This document shows, piece after piece, positions 1-6,516 of a stretch of DNA of 6,690 bases. A program made the position numbers and the translations under genes. The notes beneath the pieces were generated by a model. The model ran no database searches, was not told where the DNA came from, and saw only the letters and a list, made by a program, of their open reading frames with translations. Positions within the stretch are counted from its first letter, which is position 1. The number at the start of each line of letters is the position of its first letter. The stretch covers positions 1 to 6,690 of the forward strand of contig JAFRLP010000148.1 in the NCBI GenBank assembly GCA_017431185.1, given 5' to 3'. Source of the stretch: Victivallales bacterium. GTDB lineage: Bacteria > Verrucomicrobiota > Lentisphaeria > Oligosphaerales > Oligosphaeraceae.

Positions 1-8
1 GGGAGGGG

Positions 9-38
9 AAGGTGGAAGGAACGCTCTACCTCCACCTC
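9..38. repeat. Small purine/pyrimidine inverted repeat
   Basis: A G/A-rich stretch at 9-19 (containing GGTGGAAGG) is nearly complementary to the C/T-rich stretch at 28-38 (containing CCTCCACC), with 9 of 11 positions matching. It lies just before the larger repeat at 58-132 and shares its strand bias. It may be the outer part of the same repeat or the edge of an upstream structure cut by the window. No coding potential is recognised in 1-228. Confidence 0.3.
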
Positions 39-57
39 TAACCTCGCCTCCTGCCTT

Positions 58-132
58 GAACTCCAATACTCCGAAACTCCACGCAGCGAAAGCAATGAAC
101 CGTTGCTTCCGCTACGGGGAGTTTTGGAGTTC
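58..132. repeat. 8-bp-periodic inverted repeat with nested hairpin; possible terminator
   Basis: The left arm has three ACTCC units spaced exactly 8 bp apart (60-64, 68-72, 76-80). The right arm has the complement GGAG(T) at the same 8-bp spacing (118-122, 126-130, 134-137). Arms 58-72 and 118-132 match at 14 of 15 positions when one is reverse-complemented. Between them lies a second imperfect stem, 83-95 with 103-115 (11 of 13 pairs), closed by a 7-base loop. Further weak pairing of 48-51 with 139-142 and a T6 run at 145-150 would suit an intrinsic terminator for an upstream plus-strand gene outside the window. It could instead be a dispersed intergenic repeat. The structure is visible in the sequence; its role is inferred. 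Confidence 0.6.
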
Positions 133-171
133 GGGAGGGGAGTGTTTTTTCTCGTCCATAATTCCATCCGT

Positions 172-199
172 TTGCAAATCCGAAATCGCGCATTATATT
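172..199 (+). promoter_or_regulatory. Predicted sigma70-type promoter of the GntR-family regulator
   Basis: TTGCAA (172-177) and TATATT (194-199) are separated by 16 bp and lie about 30 bases before the chosen start codon, in the most AT-rich part of the leader. The -35 hexamer sits inside the perfect palindrome TTTGCAAA (171-178). A dimeric regulator could use that palindrome for autoregulation, but this is a guess because 8-bp palindromes are common. The promoter lies inside the longer reading frame that opens at TTG 103, which argues against that upstream start. Confidence 0.4.
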
Positions 200-228
200 T
201 TAATAAAAAGAACATAGAGAGGTTTTGC

Positions 229-1320
229 ATGCGCATTCGTAAGGCACCAAAAACGGAAAAAGCCTATCTTCTGCTCAAAGAGCGGATTACAAGCGACAGT
301 TTTGCTGGGGATCTCCTGCCGATGGAACCCGAGTTGGCCGAGCAGTTGCAGGTCTCCCGAAACACCATCCGCAGCGCCCTAGCCCGCCTGGCGCTGGAGA
401 ACTACATCGTCAGAATCAAGGGGCAAGGCACTTTCATCAACCGTTTAGGGCAAGCGCAGGACCGCATTCTGGTGCTGGTGCGCGATGAGGCGAGCATCAC
501 CTATCCCGACCGCTATATCCTGCCCAGCATCCAGCAGGAGGCGTCCGCCATGAACCTTCAGGTCGAGACCTGCACCAGCCTGTCCTTAACCACGGGGCAA
601 GTTGATTCCACCGTCAGCGCAATCCGCAGGAAGAACTACCGCGGCATCCTCTGCATGGACTCCCACTTCCGCGGAGACGAGCCACTGATTGGCATCCTGA
701 AAAAGACGGGGCTGCCAGTTGTCCAGCCCCATGCCATCCCCTCCGACTCCGAGAAGACAGGTTTTGCCGTCATGGGCACCGACTATCCTCAGGTCATGCG
801 CGACGGCTTGGCGTACCTGGTCGGTCTCGGACACAGGCGTATCGCCTATCTGGCATACGCGGAGCACCGCATTGACCGAGACGGCTATTTCCAATTGGTC
901 GGGCAGCTCGGGCTCGACAGCGACCCCGCGCTGTATGTCCAATCTCCCAGCCACAACAGCAAGGACAAGATCACGGCAACGATTGAGGCGCTGTTCGCGG
1001 GGCTTCAGCGCAGGCCGACCGCCGTGCTGTGCTTCTCCGACTATTTCGCCATCTGCCTTTACGAATACCTGCAAAAACACCACATCCGCATTCCCGAGGA
1101 CATTGCCGTCCTCTCCATCGGAGGAATGATCGGGTGCGATTTCCTGATGCCCTCGCTTTCCGCCATTGACTTCGACTGTCCAGCCATCGGGCGTTCCGCC
1201 GTGCGGATGCTGATGGAAATGGAGAAGAAAAAGGAACTGACCCGGCCTTTCACCGTGACTCCGCATCATCTGACGGAACGCGAAAGCACCCGGAAAATAG
1301 CCATAGAGGAGACCGCCTGA
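229..1320 (+). CDS. GntR-family transcriptional regulator with LacI-type ligand-binding domain (AraR-like architecture)
   Basis: This 363-residue protein is probably a sugar-responsive DNA-binding repressor. Residues about 11-72 form a GntR winged helix-turn-helix: PMEPELAEQL stands in for the usual PSEREL segment, followed by VSRNTIRSAL and the wing GQGTF. Residues about 79-345 resemble the periplasmic-binding-protein-like sensor of LacI/GalR proteins, with LGHRRIAYL (200-208), PTAVLCFSD (263-271) and RIPEDIAVLSIGG (287-299). The same domain order is known from Bacillus AraR; the ligand here cannot be read from sequence. ATG 229 is preferred over TTG 103 because AGAGAGG (216-222) lies 6 bases before it, the HTH follows at a normal distance, and the upstream residues read through the repeat and promoter. 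The stop overlaps the next start as TGATG, so the downstream GH99-like gene is probably co-transcribed and is the likely target. Confidence 0.88.
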   Translation: MRIRKAPKTEKAYLLLKERITSDSFAGDLLPMEPELAEQLQVSRNTIRSALARLALENYIVRIKGQGTFINRLGQAQDRILVLVRDEASITYPDRYILPSIQQEASAMNLQVETCTSLSLTTGQVDSTVSAIRRKNYRGILCMDSHFRGDEPLIGILKKTGLPVVQPHAIPSDSEKTGFAVMGTDYPQVMRDGLAYLVGLGHRRIAYLAYAEHRIDRDGYFQLVGQLGLDSDPALYVQSPSHNSKDKITATIEALFAGLQRRPTAVLCFSDYFAICLYEYLQKHHIRIPEDIAVLSIGGMIGCDFLMPSLSAIDFDCPAIGRSAVRMLMEMEKKKELTRPFTVTPHHLTERESTRKIAIEETA

Positions 1321-2468
1321 TGAAACGCAGCAAAGAAGTGTTCGCCATCTACTTTCCCAGTTGGCACCCTGACCGCCATTATGGTCAGTGGTATGGAGAG
1401 GGCTTCTCCGAATGGGAACTGCTGAAGACCACGCGCCCGCTGTTTCCAGGGCACAGGCATCCGCTTGAACCCGAATGGGGGTATTTCGATGAATCGAATC
1501 CCGAATGGATGGCGAAGCAGATTGACCTTGCCGCCGACCATGGCATCACGGGGTTCATGTTCGACTGGTACTGGTATGAGGGCGAGCAGTTTCTGGAAAA
1601 GGCGCTGGACACGGGTTTCCTGAATGCCCCGAACCGCAATCGCCTGAAATTCTTCCTGATGTGGGCAAACCACACCTGGGGCATGTGGCCAGCGATGGAA
1701 AGGGATTTCCATGCCATGAACGGCAACGAAAACCAGTCCAGCAAGGTATTTCTCACCATCCGCCATTCCGAGCAGGACCTCCGTGAGGTAATGAACTACT
1801 CCTGCGAAAAGTATTTCCGGCTGGAGAACTACTGGAAAATCGACGGCAAGCCAGTCTATTCCATCTACTCCTGCAGCAATCTCTTCAAGTACATCGAGCC
1901 GCAGGATGTCCTGAGAATCCTCAACGAGGTCGCGCGTCAGCACGGCTTCCCTGGCATCTACACGCTGATGAACATCGGCTGCTGCAACGACAACGAGTAC
2001 TACTGCGGATGGGGCCGCATCCCCAGAATGCGTGACGCGGGCTTCGACGCCGTGTTCGCCTACAACAGCGGACTGCGCTCCGACTTTGAGAACACCGTCG
2101 CTTCCGACGCCCCCACGCTGGACTACTCCTTCATGATGGACAACCAGCGGTATTGCTGGGAGCGCATCGCCGAGCAGAGCATGCCATTCATCCCCAGCGT
2201 CACGCTCGGGATGGACGTCGCTCCCCGCTGGAGCCGTCTGCTGACCTACCCGTGGGACTATGCCAAAACAGGATATTACCCGATTGTGGTGAACAACACC
2301 CCCGCACGCGTCGCCACCCTGCTGAAGGAGGCTCTTGCCATGGACTCCAACGCGGTGCTCATCAACGCCTGGAACGAATGGAGCGAGGGCATGTACCTGA
2401 TTCCCGAAAAGCATTCGGGCAACGCCATGCTGAAAACCGTCAAGGAAATCGTCGCTGCCCAAGAATAA
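1320..2468 (+). CDS. GH99-like / WbsX-type glycoside hydrolase domain protein
   Basis: This 382-residue protein is a single TIM-barrel-like domain of the WbsX/GH99-like type. Family landmarks appear in order: IYFPSWHP (10-17), GEGFSEW (26-32), FDWYWYEG (81-88), WANHTW (115-120) and NAWNEWSEG near the C-terminus. GH99 endo-alpha-mannanases carry their two catalytic glutamates in a NEWHEG motif. Here E353 and E356 are both present in NEWSEG, with Ser in place of His, so glycan hydrolysis is plausible; linkage and substrate are unknown. Related WbsX proteins are encoded in O-antigen clusters, so a role in glycan assembly is an alternative. There is no signal peptide or membrane segment, which suggests a cytoplasmic enzyme. 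GAGGAG (1306-1311) lies 8 bases before the ATG, and the start overlaps the regulator's stop by one base. Confidence 0.85.
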   Translation: MKRSKEVFAIYFPSWHPDRHYGQWYGEGFSEWELLKTTRPLFPGHRHPLEPEWGYFDESNPEWMAKQIDLAADHGITGFMFDWYWYEGEQFLEKALDTGFLNAPNRNRLKFFLMWANHTWGMWPAMERDFHAMNGNENQSSKVFLTIRHSEQDLREVMNYSCEKYFRLENYWKIDGKPVYSIYSCSNLFKYIEPQDVLRILNEVARQHGFPGIYTLMNIGCCNDNEYYCGWGRIPRMRDAGFDAVFAYNSGLRSDFENTVASDAPTLDYSFMMDNQRYCWERIAEQSMPFIPSVTLGMDVAPRWSRLLTYPWDYAKTGYYPIVVNNTPARVATLLKEALAMDSNAVLINAWNEWSEGMYLIPEKHSGNAMLKTVKEIVAAQE

Positions 2469-2477
2469 GGAGCCATC

Positions 2478-2591
2478 ATGAGACTGAAAAACGCCATGCG
2501 TCCCTCGGCTCTCCCATGCGGAAAGCCCAACTCCAGCCAAAACCCCGCCAGTTTCACTCTGATTGAACTTCTGGTCCCAAGATGTATCTGA
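2478..2591 (+). pseudogene. Truncated prepilin-type gene (N-terminal FTLIELLV fragment only)
   Basis: The gene opens 9 bases after the GH99-like stop, with AAGGAG overlapping that stop codon (from 2467). It encodes only 37 residues: a polar, Pro/Ser-rich leader and then SFTLIELLV, the prepilin peptidase cleavage/methylation signature of type IV pilin and pseudopilin-like proteins. Intact relatives continue with a hydrophobic helix (VIAIIAIL-like) and a globular domain. Here the match stops at V33, followed by PRCI and a stop. The downstream DNA belongs to another gene in another frame. The start and translation signals look intact, so a short peptide could still be made, but it lacks the transmembrane helix and should not work as a pseudopilin. 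Such genes commonly accompany regulators and hydrolases in Lentisphaerae. Confidence 0.75.
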
Positions 2592-3586
2592 CGTATGACG
2601 CCAAAAGCCAAAAGTGAGCAGTTGCAGAATCCATGAAGCAACTTGACCAACTAGTCGAACTCGCCATCCAAAGCGGATTCGCTTTAGACAAGCTCAAACT
2701 CTGCTTTTATCTTTGCTGGGAACACGGCTTTGCGGGAAAGCCCGAAACTCCCGCCTGGGAGAACAAAATCCGCGCTAGCATCCCCTATTGGCTGGAGTAC
2801 CTTGAAAAAAAATATGGAATCACCAACGACCGTGTGGTTCTCTGGCCCATTGACGAACCGCAAGGCAAAATTGACGACTCCAAGTCCAGCATGTCCCAGG
2901 CACTGCGTTGGTGCAAACTGCTCCGTGAAATCGCTCCCAAAGCTAAAGTCACGGTCAATCCTCTCTATGCAGGAAAGACCGATGCCTTTGAAAAGCTTGC
3001 TCCATACTGCGACATCATGTACTGCTACCGTCCCGAGCTGGACAAACTGCCAGACTTCACGGCGCGCATCAAAAAATTGAACAAGGAGGTCTGGACGTAC
3101 AACATTCTATACAAGCAGACCAAGCCTGAAATCTACCGCAGAGATTATTGGAAAAACTGCCGTGACGGCTTCCTGCTGACAAAATTCTGGGATTTTGACT
3201 CCTGCGCGGGCGGTGACTGCTTTGACTCCAGTGATGTCACCAACGCCGAAAGCAAGAAGATATACACCAGGGATTGCGCCATGGCATACGTGGACTTCAA
3301 CTACGGGACTATGCTCACCAGTCGCAGAATGGAGGCGGCGGCGCGCGGCTTCGAAGAAACATGCGTCGCCTGGTACTGCCGCAGCCTTCTGGAGAAACTC
3401 GAAAGGATGGGCGAAAATGTCCAGGAGTTGAGAAAGGCACTCGACACGGCCATAAAACAAGGGGCGGATGGCTCCATGTCCGTCATGGATGCACAGGCTG
3501 ACAAAATTCTTGCCCTCTCCGAAAAAATCATTCCGCTGTATAAGGCAAAGAACGGCACCCCCGTGAAAAAGGACAAAACACAATAA
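2573..3586 (+). pseudogene. 5'-truncated DUF4091/GH123-like glycoside hydrolase remnant
   Basis: From ATG 2633 the frame encodes 317 residues. Hydrolase-like sequence appears to begin earlier in the same frame at about 2573 (GPKMYLTYDAKSQK), is interrupted by TGA at 2615-2617, and resumes as AVAESMKQLDQL. The region resembles the C-terminal half of a GH123/DUF4091-type TIM barrel. FYLCWEHGF is followed by WPIDEPQG, whose D74-E75 pair (numbered from 2633) matches the Asp-Glu pair used in substrate-assisted GH123 catalysis. SRRMEAAARGFEE near the end matches the usual SRRxEAxxxGxED-like closing motif. The N-terminal barrel strands and any secretion signal are missing. ATG 2633 has no good ribosome binding site, so expression is doubtful. 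The 5' part was probably lost in the deletion that also cut the prepilin gene. The family call is moderate; truncation is well supported. Confidence 0.68.
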
Positions 3587-3597
3587 CCCGCCGCCCT

Positions 3598-3699
3598 GAT
3601 GTCAACTGAGACGGGAAAGCCAAGGTCTTTGGCATGGATATGAGTTGCGAGCCCACCGAAATGGTCAGGCTGTTTCCCGTCACGGATTTCGGTTCGCGT
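3598..3699 (-). mobile_element. Decayed IS5-like DDE transposase fragment
   Basis: On the minus strand a short reading frame contains RDGKQPDHFGG followed by LATHIHAKDLGFPV. This resembles the GGxxTKIHAxxDxLGxPV segment after the first catalytic Asp of many IS5-family transposases, with a few residues missing. No other conserved transposase block, terminal inverted repeat or target duplication was found around it. It would therefore be a small relic rather than a functional element. It fills most of the space between the broken hydrolase and the Rpn gene. The similarity is short and judged by eye, so a chance match is possible. Confidence 0.4.
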
Positions 3700-3781
3700 T
3701 TTTCGCCCATCCCGTGCGTCTATTGGGGATGGGTTTGCCACGAACCATGTTTTCACCAATACAGCCTGGAATATTCGGCAA

Positions 3782-3807
3782 GGCTTTTTCGCTCCGCAGA
3801 AAAAGCC
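3782..3807 (-). terminator. Hairpin downstream of the Rpn gene, possible terminator
   Basis: GGCTTTTTC (3782-3790) and GAAAAAGCC (3799-3807) form a perfect 9-bp stem with an 8-base loop. It begins 12 bases beyond the Rpn stop codon on the minus strand and lies between convergent genes. There is no T-run after the stem in either direction, but the A5/T5 tracts inside the stem could provide a weak bidirectional terminator. The hairpin is clear; the function is inferred from position. Confidence 0.4.
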
Positions 3808-3818
3808 GATCTCGCAAG

Positions 3819-4784
3819 TCACGCCTTCCTGAGCAAATCCGCGGCATTCTGGTCAGAAAGCAGAAAAACGGTCTTCAGAACCGAAAGGATTTCCTGCGGG
3901 GATACGTTGCTGTTCCGGCACATCTGAACGTACCGTTCTGCGCCCTCCAGCAGCCCCTCGATCTTGCCCTCTTCAATCATTTGTTCTTCAGCCAGGCACA
4001 TGTCGATGTCCTCCTTGTCTTCTGGGATTTGGATGTTGGTTTGAAACAACGCCTTGATGAGTTCCACCACGTGGTGCGGCACCCTCCTGAAGCCCGGCTC
4101 CTCGGCGAGAATGCGCCTCATCTGCCGGGAATCCTTTCTTCCCATCGCATACAATAGCACAAGTTTCAGATTTTGCTCGAAGCCGCGCACTCTTTCGATG
4201 GGAATCTGGTCGAGGTCAACCACGGGCATCCTCATGTCGTAGTCGTATTCCGCCAGCGCGGACGGAAGCGGGTGGGATATGTCACTCAGGCATTTCGGGC
4301 CGTCCCATGTATTCCCGCCAAAATGGACTACGACGGAGAGGGGTTTGACTATCTTGTCCTCCTTGCCGAAACGCGAGAGGTATTCCTCCGAGGACGCATA
4401 TTTCCGTTTTCCGCACTGCGTCTTCTTCATGTCAATCTCCCTGCGCCGGGCGTTGATGTTCAGCGCCGCCTCCAGGAACAGCCGCCCTGGCATGAAATAA
4501 TCGACCCTGGACTGGAATTCCAGGCCGAACAGCAGGTAGCCGTGCGGTGCGTCACCCTCATCGCACCGCCACAGGGCATCCCTCACGACACTTGCCTTTG
4601 CACCCCCTTTTCCGCCCTCTGTCCCCAGGCAGAATTCCTCAGTCGGCAGGGCATGGAACTGTTCGGGACAAAAGTACGCATCTCCCTGAAAAAACGCCTC
4701 GTTGATGAGATTCGCCACTGCCTCGCCGTTGCCGAACATCACCTTGGCTGCATGGTCTTTGTCAAACATAGACTGCACATCCAT
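3819..4784 (-). CDS. Rpn-family PD-(D/E)XK nuclease / putative transposase-like protein
   Basis: The 321-residue product resembles the recombination-promoting nuclease (Rpn) or 'PD-(D/E)XK nuclease family transposase' group: cytoplasmic DNases linked to RecA-independent recombination in E. coli. Numbered from ATG 4784, the N-terminus MDVQSMFDKDHAAKVMFGN matches the usual opening. The nuclease core shows RD (D69), then GLEFQSRVDYFMPGR, with E89 and Q91 of the E-x-Q motif. VVVHFGGNTWDGP matches the later conserved Y/F-x-G-x-x-W-x-GP block. The acidic and lysine-bearing C-terminus (EEGKIEGLLEGAE) is also typical. An upstream ATG at 4865 stays open, but the added residues lack family similarity and cover a good promoter, so 4784 is preferred. 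ATG 4769 is another candidate. No strong Shine-Dalgarno sequence is visible. The frame is intact and strand-opposed to the regulator operon, suggesting a separately acquired gene. Confidence 0.78.
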   Translation of the reverse strand: MDVQSMFDKDHAAKVMFGNGEAVANLINEAFFQGDAYFCPEQFHALPTEEFCLGTEGGKGGAKASVVRDALWRCDEGDAPHGYLLFGLEFQSRVDYFMPGRLFLEAALNINARRREIDMKKTQCGKRKYASSEEYLSRFGKEDKIVKPLSVVVHFGGNTWDGPKCLSDISHPLPSALAEYDYDMRMPVVDLDQIPIERVRGFEQNLKLVLLYAMGRKDSRQMRRILAEEPGFRRVPHHVVELIKALFQTNIQIPEDKEDIDMCLAEEQMIEEGKIEGLLEGAERYVQMCRNSNVSPQEILSVLKTVFLLSDQNAADLLRKA

Positions 4785-4817
4785 TTTTAGAAGAATTTTC
4801 TCTATAATCATTAAGAT

Positions 4818-4846
4818 AGCATAGAATTCTTGTTTATGCAAATCAA
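4818..4846 (-). promoter_or_regulatory. Predicted sigma70-type promoter of the Rpn gene
   Basis: Read on the minus strand, TTGATT (4841-4846) and TATGCT (4818-4823) are separated by an ideal 17 bp, in an AT-rich island between GC-richer genes. Transcription would begin near 4811, giving a leader of about 27 bases before ATG 4784. This placement is the main reason to reject the upstream ATG at 4865. Confidence 0.45.
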
Positions 4847-4865
4847 TTAGGTGATTTTTTGTCAT

Positions 4866-5163
4866 TTTTTTGTTCTACTGATATCATGGTTCAAATCCGA
4901 TAATCCCCCGACCATTGACATTGGCTTGAGTCTACGTAGAATAAAGCGCAAACCGCACGAGTATGAAGAGGCAGTGAACACAGCGGACGGCAATCCGCCG
5001 TCGTCAAATATGCGTCATGCCATTCCGTCTCGTCTCGCGGCAAGGGCGCAAAACCTCTATATGGTGCCCGTGCCAGGGGCTGCGCTCACGGCTTTGACGT
5101 TCGCTTGGGAGTTGTCAAGAAATAAATGCAACTAATTTTTCTAGGGGATTTGAGGCTGATGTG
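4866..5163. other. Intergenic region without a recognisable gene
   Basis: This stretch lies between the Rpn promoter and the inverted repeat at 5164. A 94-codon plus-strand frame (4851-5135) crosses it but has no ribosome binding site, no family resemblance that I recognise, and runs into the Rpn promoter. The minus-strand frames are short and broken by stops. Composition changes from AT-rich (to about 4905) to mixed. It may hold decayed coding DNA, but no specific origin can be named. Confidence 0.4.
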
Positions 5164-5213
5164 CTATATGATTGCGAGGCGCATAGTAAACTATGTAACG
5201 AACAATCATGTAG
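5164..5213. repeat. Symmetric 50-bp inverted repeat with nested palindrome
   Basis: The outer arms CTATATGATTG (5164-5174) and CAATCATGTAG (5203-5213) pair over 11 bp with one G-T wobble. Inside, two 7-base spacers (5175-5181 and 5196-5202) flank a perfect 5-bp stem, CATAG (5182-5186) with CTATG (5191-5195), around the loop TAAA. The whole element is exactly symmetric. It lies 25 bases beyond the stop of the GH28-like gene. There is no T-run after it on either strand, so an intrinsic terminator is unlikely. A 3'-UTR stabilising hairpin, an operator or a recombination site are possible; none is demonstrated. Confidence 0.55.
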
Positions 5214-5238
5214 AAGGCCCTTGGCACGAATAGGGTCA

Positions 5239-6492
5239 TCACGGACAGCGGACACCCGTCTGGACGACGCAGCCAAGGAGTTCGGGATGAAGGATGAAGA
5301 CTGACTGCCCGCAGGGATTCCGGGTGATGACATTGCCGATGCGGGAGTTCTGCAGACCGCCATTGATGGCGATGGCATTCGTGGCATTTGAAATGACGTT
5401 GGAGACGGAGATGTCGAAGAGGGACTGCTCCTGCTGATAGCCATACGGATGGTTGGGATCCCCCAGGAGGCCTGGCGAACCGCCCAGCTGGAGGCTGCAA
5501 CGTGAATTTTTGAAACAGTAGTCATCGGGCGAATTATCGATGATGCCGTCGATGACGACATGGCGGATTTCCGCACCGTCAGTCGCATTCAGGCGAATCA
5601 TCAGGCAGCCGCCGGCTGGATAGGCCAGGACGTTGCGGATGATGACGTTGCGGATGCCTTTCTCGCGCTTTGTCCAGTCGTTGCCCAGGACATGCGTGCT
5701 ACCGTACTCGCCGCCTTTGCGCCTGGTGAACTGTGGCGCGAAGGCGGACAGCGCGATGACGTCATCGCCCGTCGTGCCGGTAATGTCGGAGATGATGAAG
5801 TCATGGCAACCGTTGCGGAGGTTGATGCCGTCTTGGTTCTCGGTGTTGTGTTTCTCGCCGTCGATGACGCGTGTCATGCACGCCTTGAACTCGATGTGTG
5901 ACACGCGTCCGTCCGAGCAGTCCTCGAAGGAAATCGCCCATGCGTGAGGCTCGATGATGCAGAGGTTCTCGATGGACACATGGCTGGCTCTCGCCATGAG
6001 GATGCCGATGTTCCGCCAGTCGCCATTGGGCGATTCGCACTCGGCGAGTGCGTCCGTGCCGTAGGAATGTCGGTGAAGGTCCTCGAATGTCGGGTTCGAT
6101 GCCCCGGAGTAGTTTTTAGGACAGGGGCATGCGAGGACTTTCGAGCTGTCGCCTGTGGCTCGCGGGTGATCCGCGCCTTCGAGAATACAATTTCCGACTC
6201 CCTTGATGTGGATGTGCTCGACGGGCTCTGGCTCCTCGATGCCGAAGCCGCAGTTGGCGCTGCGGAAGAAATTGTCGCGGCACTTGTCGGAAAGCTTGAT
6301 TCGGCAGTTCTCGAGGATGACGGTTGTGTTGGACGGCAGGAGGATGGCGCGGTCAAGCAGCCACCATGTCCGTTCAGGGTCGATTGCGGATTTGCGCTCG
6401 GGGATGACGACGATGCCGCCCTCACGTTCGCGGATGGCGGCGTCGATGCGTTCATTGTCGGTCTGGCCCGGATAGTCGTTGACGGTTTTCAT
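5239..6492 (-). CDS. GH28-like right-handed beta-helix protein (pectin lyase fold)
   Basis: This 417-residue protein starts with the usual opening of pectin-lyase-fold enzymes: NERIDAAIREREGGIVVIP, then ILLPSNTTVILENCRI (50-65). Beta-helix rungs follow (HVSIENLCII, GRVSHIEFKAC, HDFIISDITG, IRNVIIRNVLA, IRHVVIDGII, FDISVSNVIS). GH28 polygalacturonases carry four blocks: NTD, DD, GHG and RIK. Here NQDG (219-222) and GDD (242-244) match the first two, and MIRLN (298-302) sits where RIK is expected. No GHG is visible between them, so polygalacturonase activity is uncertain. There is no signal peptide, suggesting cytoplasmic action on imported oligosaccharides or an unusual export route. AAGGA (6501-6505, minus strand) lies 8 bases before the ATG. 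The gene follows another minus-strand gene by 24 bases, so they probably form an operon. The C-terminus looks roughly complete. Confidence 0.78.
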   Translation of the reverse strand: MKTVNDYPGQTDNERIDAAIREREGGIVVIPERKSAIDPERTWWLLDRAILLPSNTTVILENCRIKLSDKCRDNFFRSANCGFGIEEPEPVEHIHIKGVGNCILEGADHPRATGDSSKVLACPCPKNYSGASNPTFEDLHRHSYGTDALAECESPNGDWRNIGILMARASHVSIENLCIIEPHAWAISFEDCSDGRVSHIEFKACMTRVIDGEKHNTENQDGINLRNGCHDFIISDITGTTGDDVIALSAFAPQFTRRKGGEYGSTHVLGNDWTKREKGIRNVIIRNVLAYPAGGCLMIRLNATDGAEIRHVVIDGIIDNSPDDYCFKNSRCSLQLGGSPGLLGDPNHPYGYQQEQSLFDISVSNVISNATNAIAINGGLQNSRIGNVITRNPCGQSVFILHPELLGCVVQTGVRCP

Positions 6493-6516
6493 GAGGGAAT
6501 TCCTTGAATGAAGTAG

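Noticed and set aside
103..228. N-terminal extension of the regulator from TTG 103
   Set aside because: It reads through the inverted repeat and promoter, lacks family similarity, and ATG 229 has a well-placed ribosome binding site.
586..1269. Long minus-strand frame inside the regulator gene
   Set aside because: It is fully antisense to a well-supported gene, with a composition typical of a GC-biased codon shadow and no recognisable domain.
1266..2540. Long minus-strand frame across the GH99-like gene
   Set aside because: It is an antisense shadow: the plus strand carries clear family motifs and translation signals, while this frame shows none.
4888..4914. tRNA 3'-end-like motif (GGTTCAAATCC followed by CCCCCGACCA), possibly an attachment-site remnant
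   Set aside because: The CCA falls two bases too far from the T-loop, the T-stem pairs at only three of five positions, and no matching acceptor 5' strand or anticodon arm is found upstream.
5094..5119. TTGAC...GTCAA inverted repeat
   Set aside because: Only a 5-bp stem with a 16-base loop, no T-run and no partner element, so it is expected by chance.
4851..5135. Plus-strand 94-codon frame
   Set aside because: It has no ribosome binding site, no recognisable family features, and starts opposite the Rpn gene's leader and promoter.
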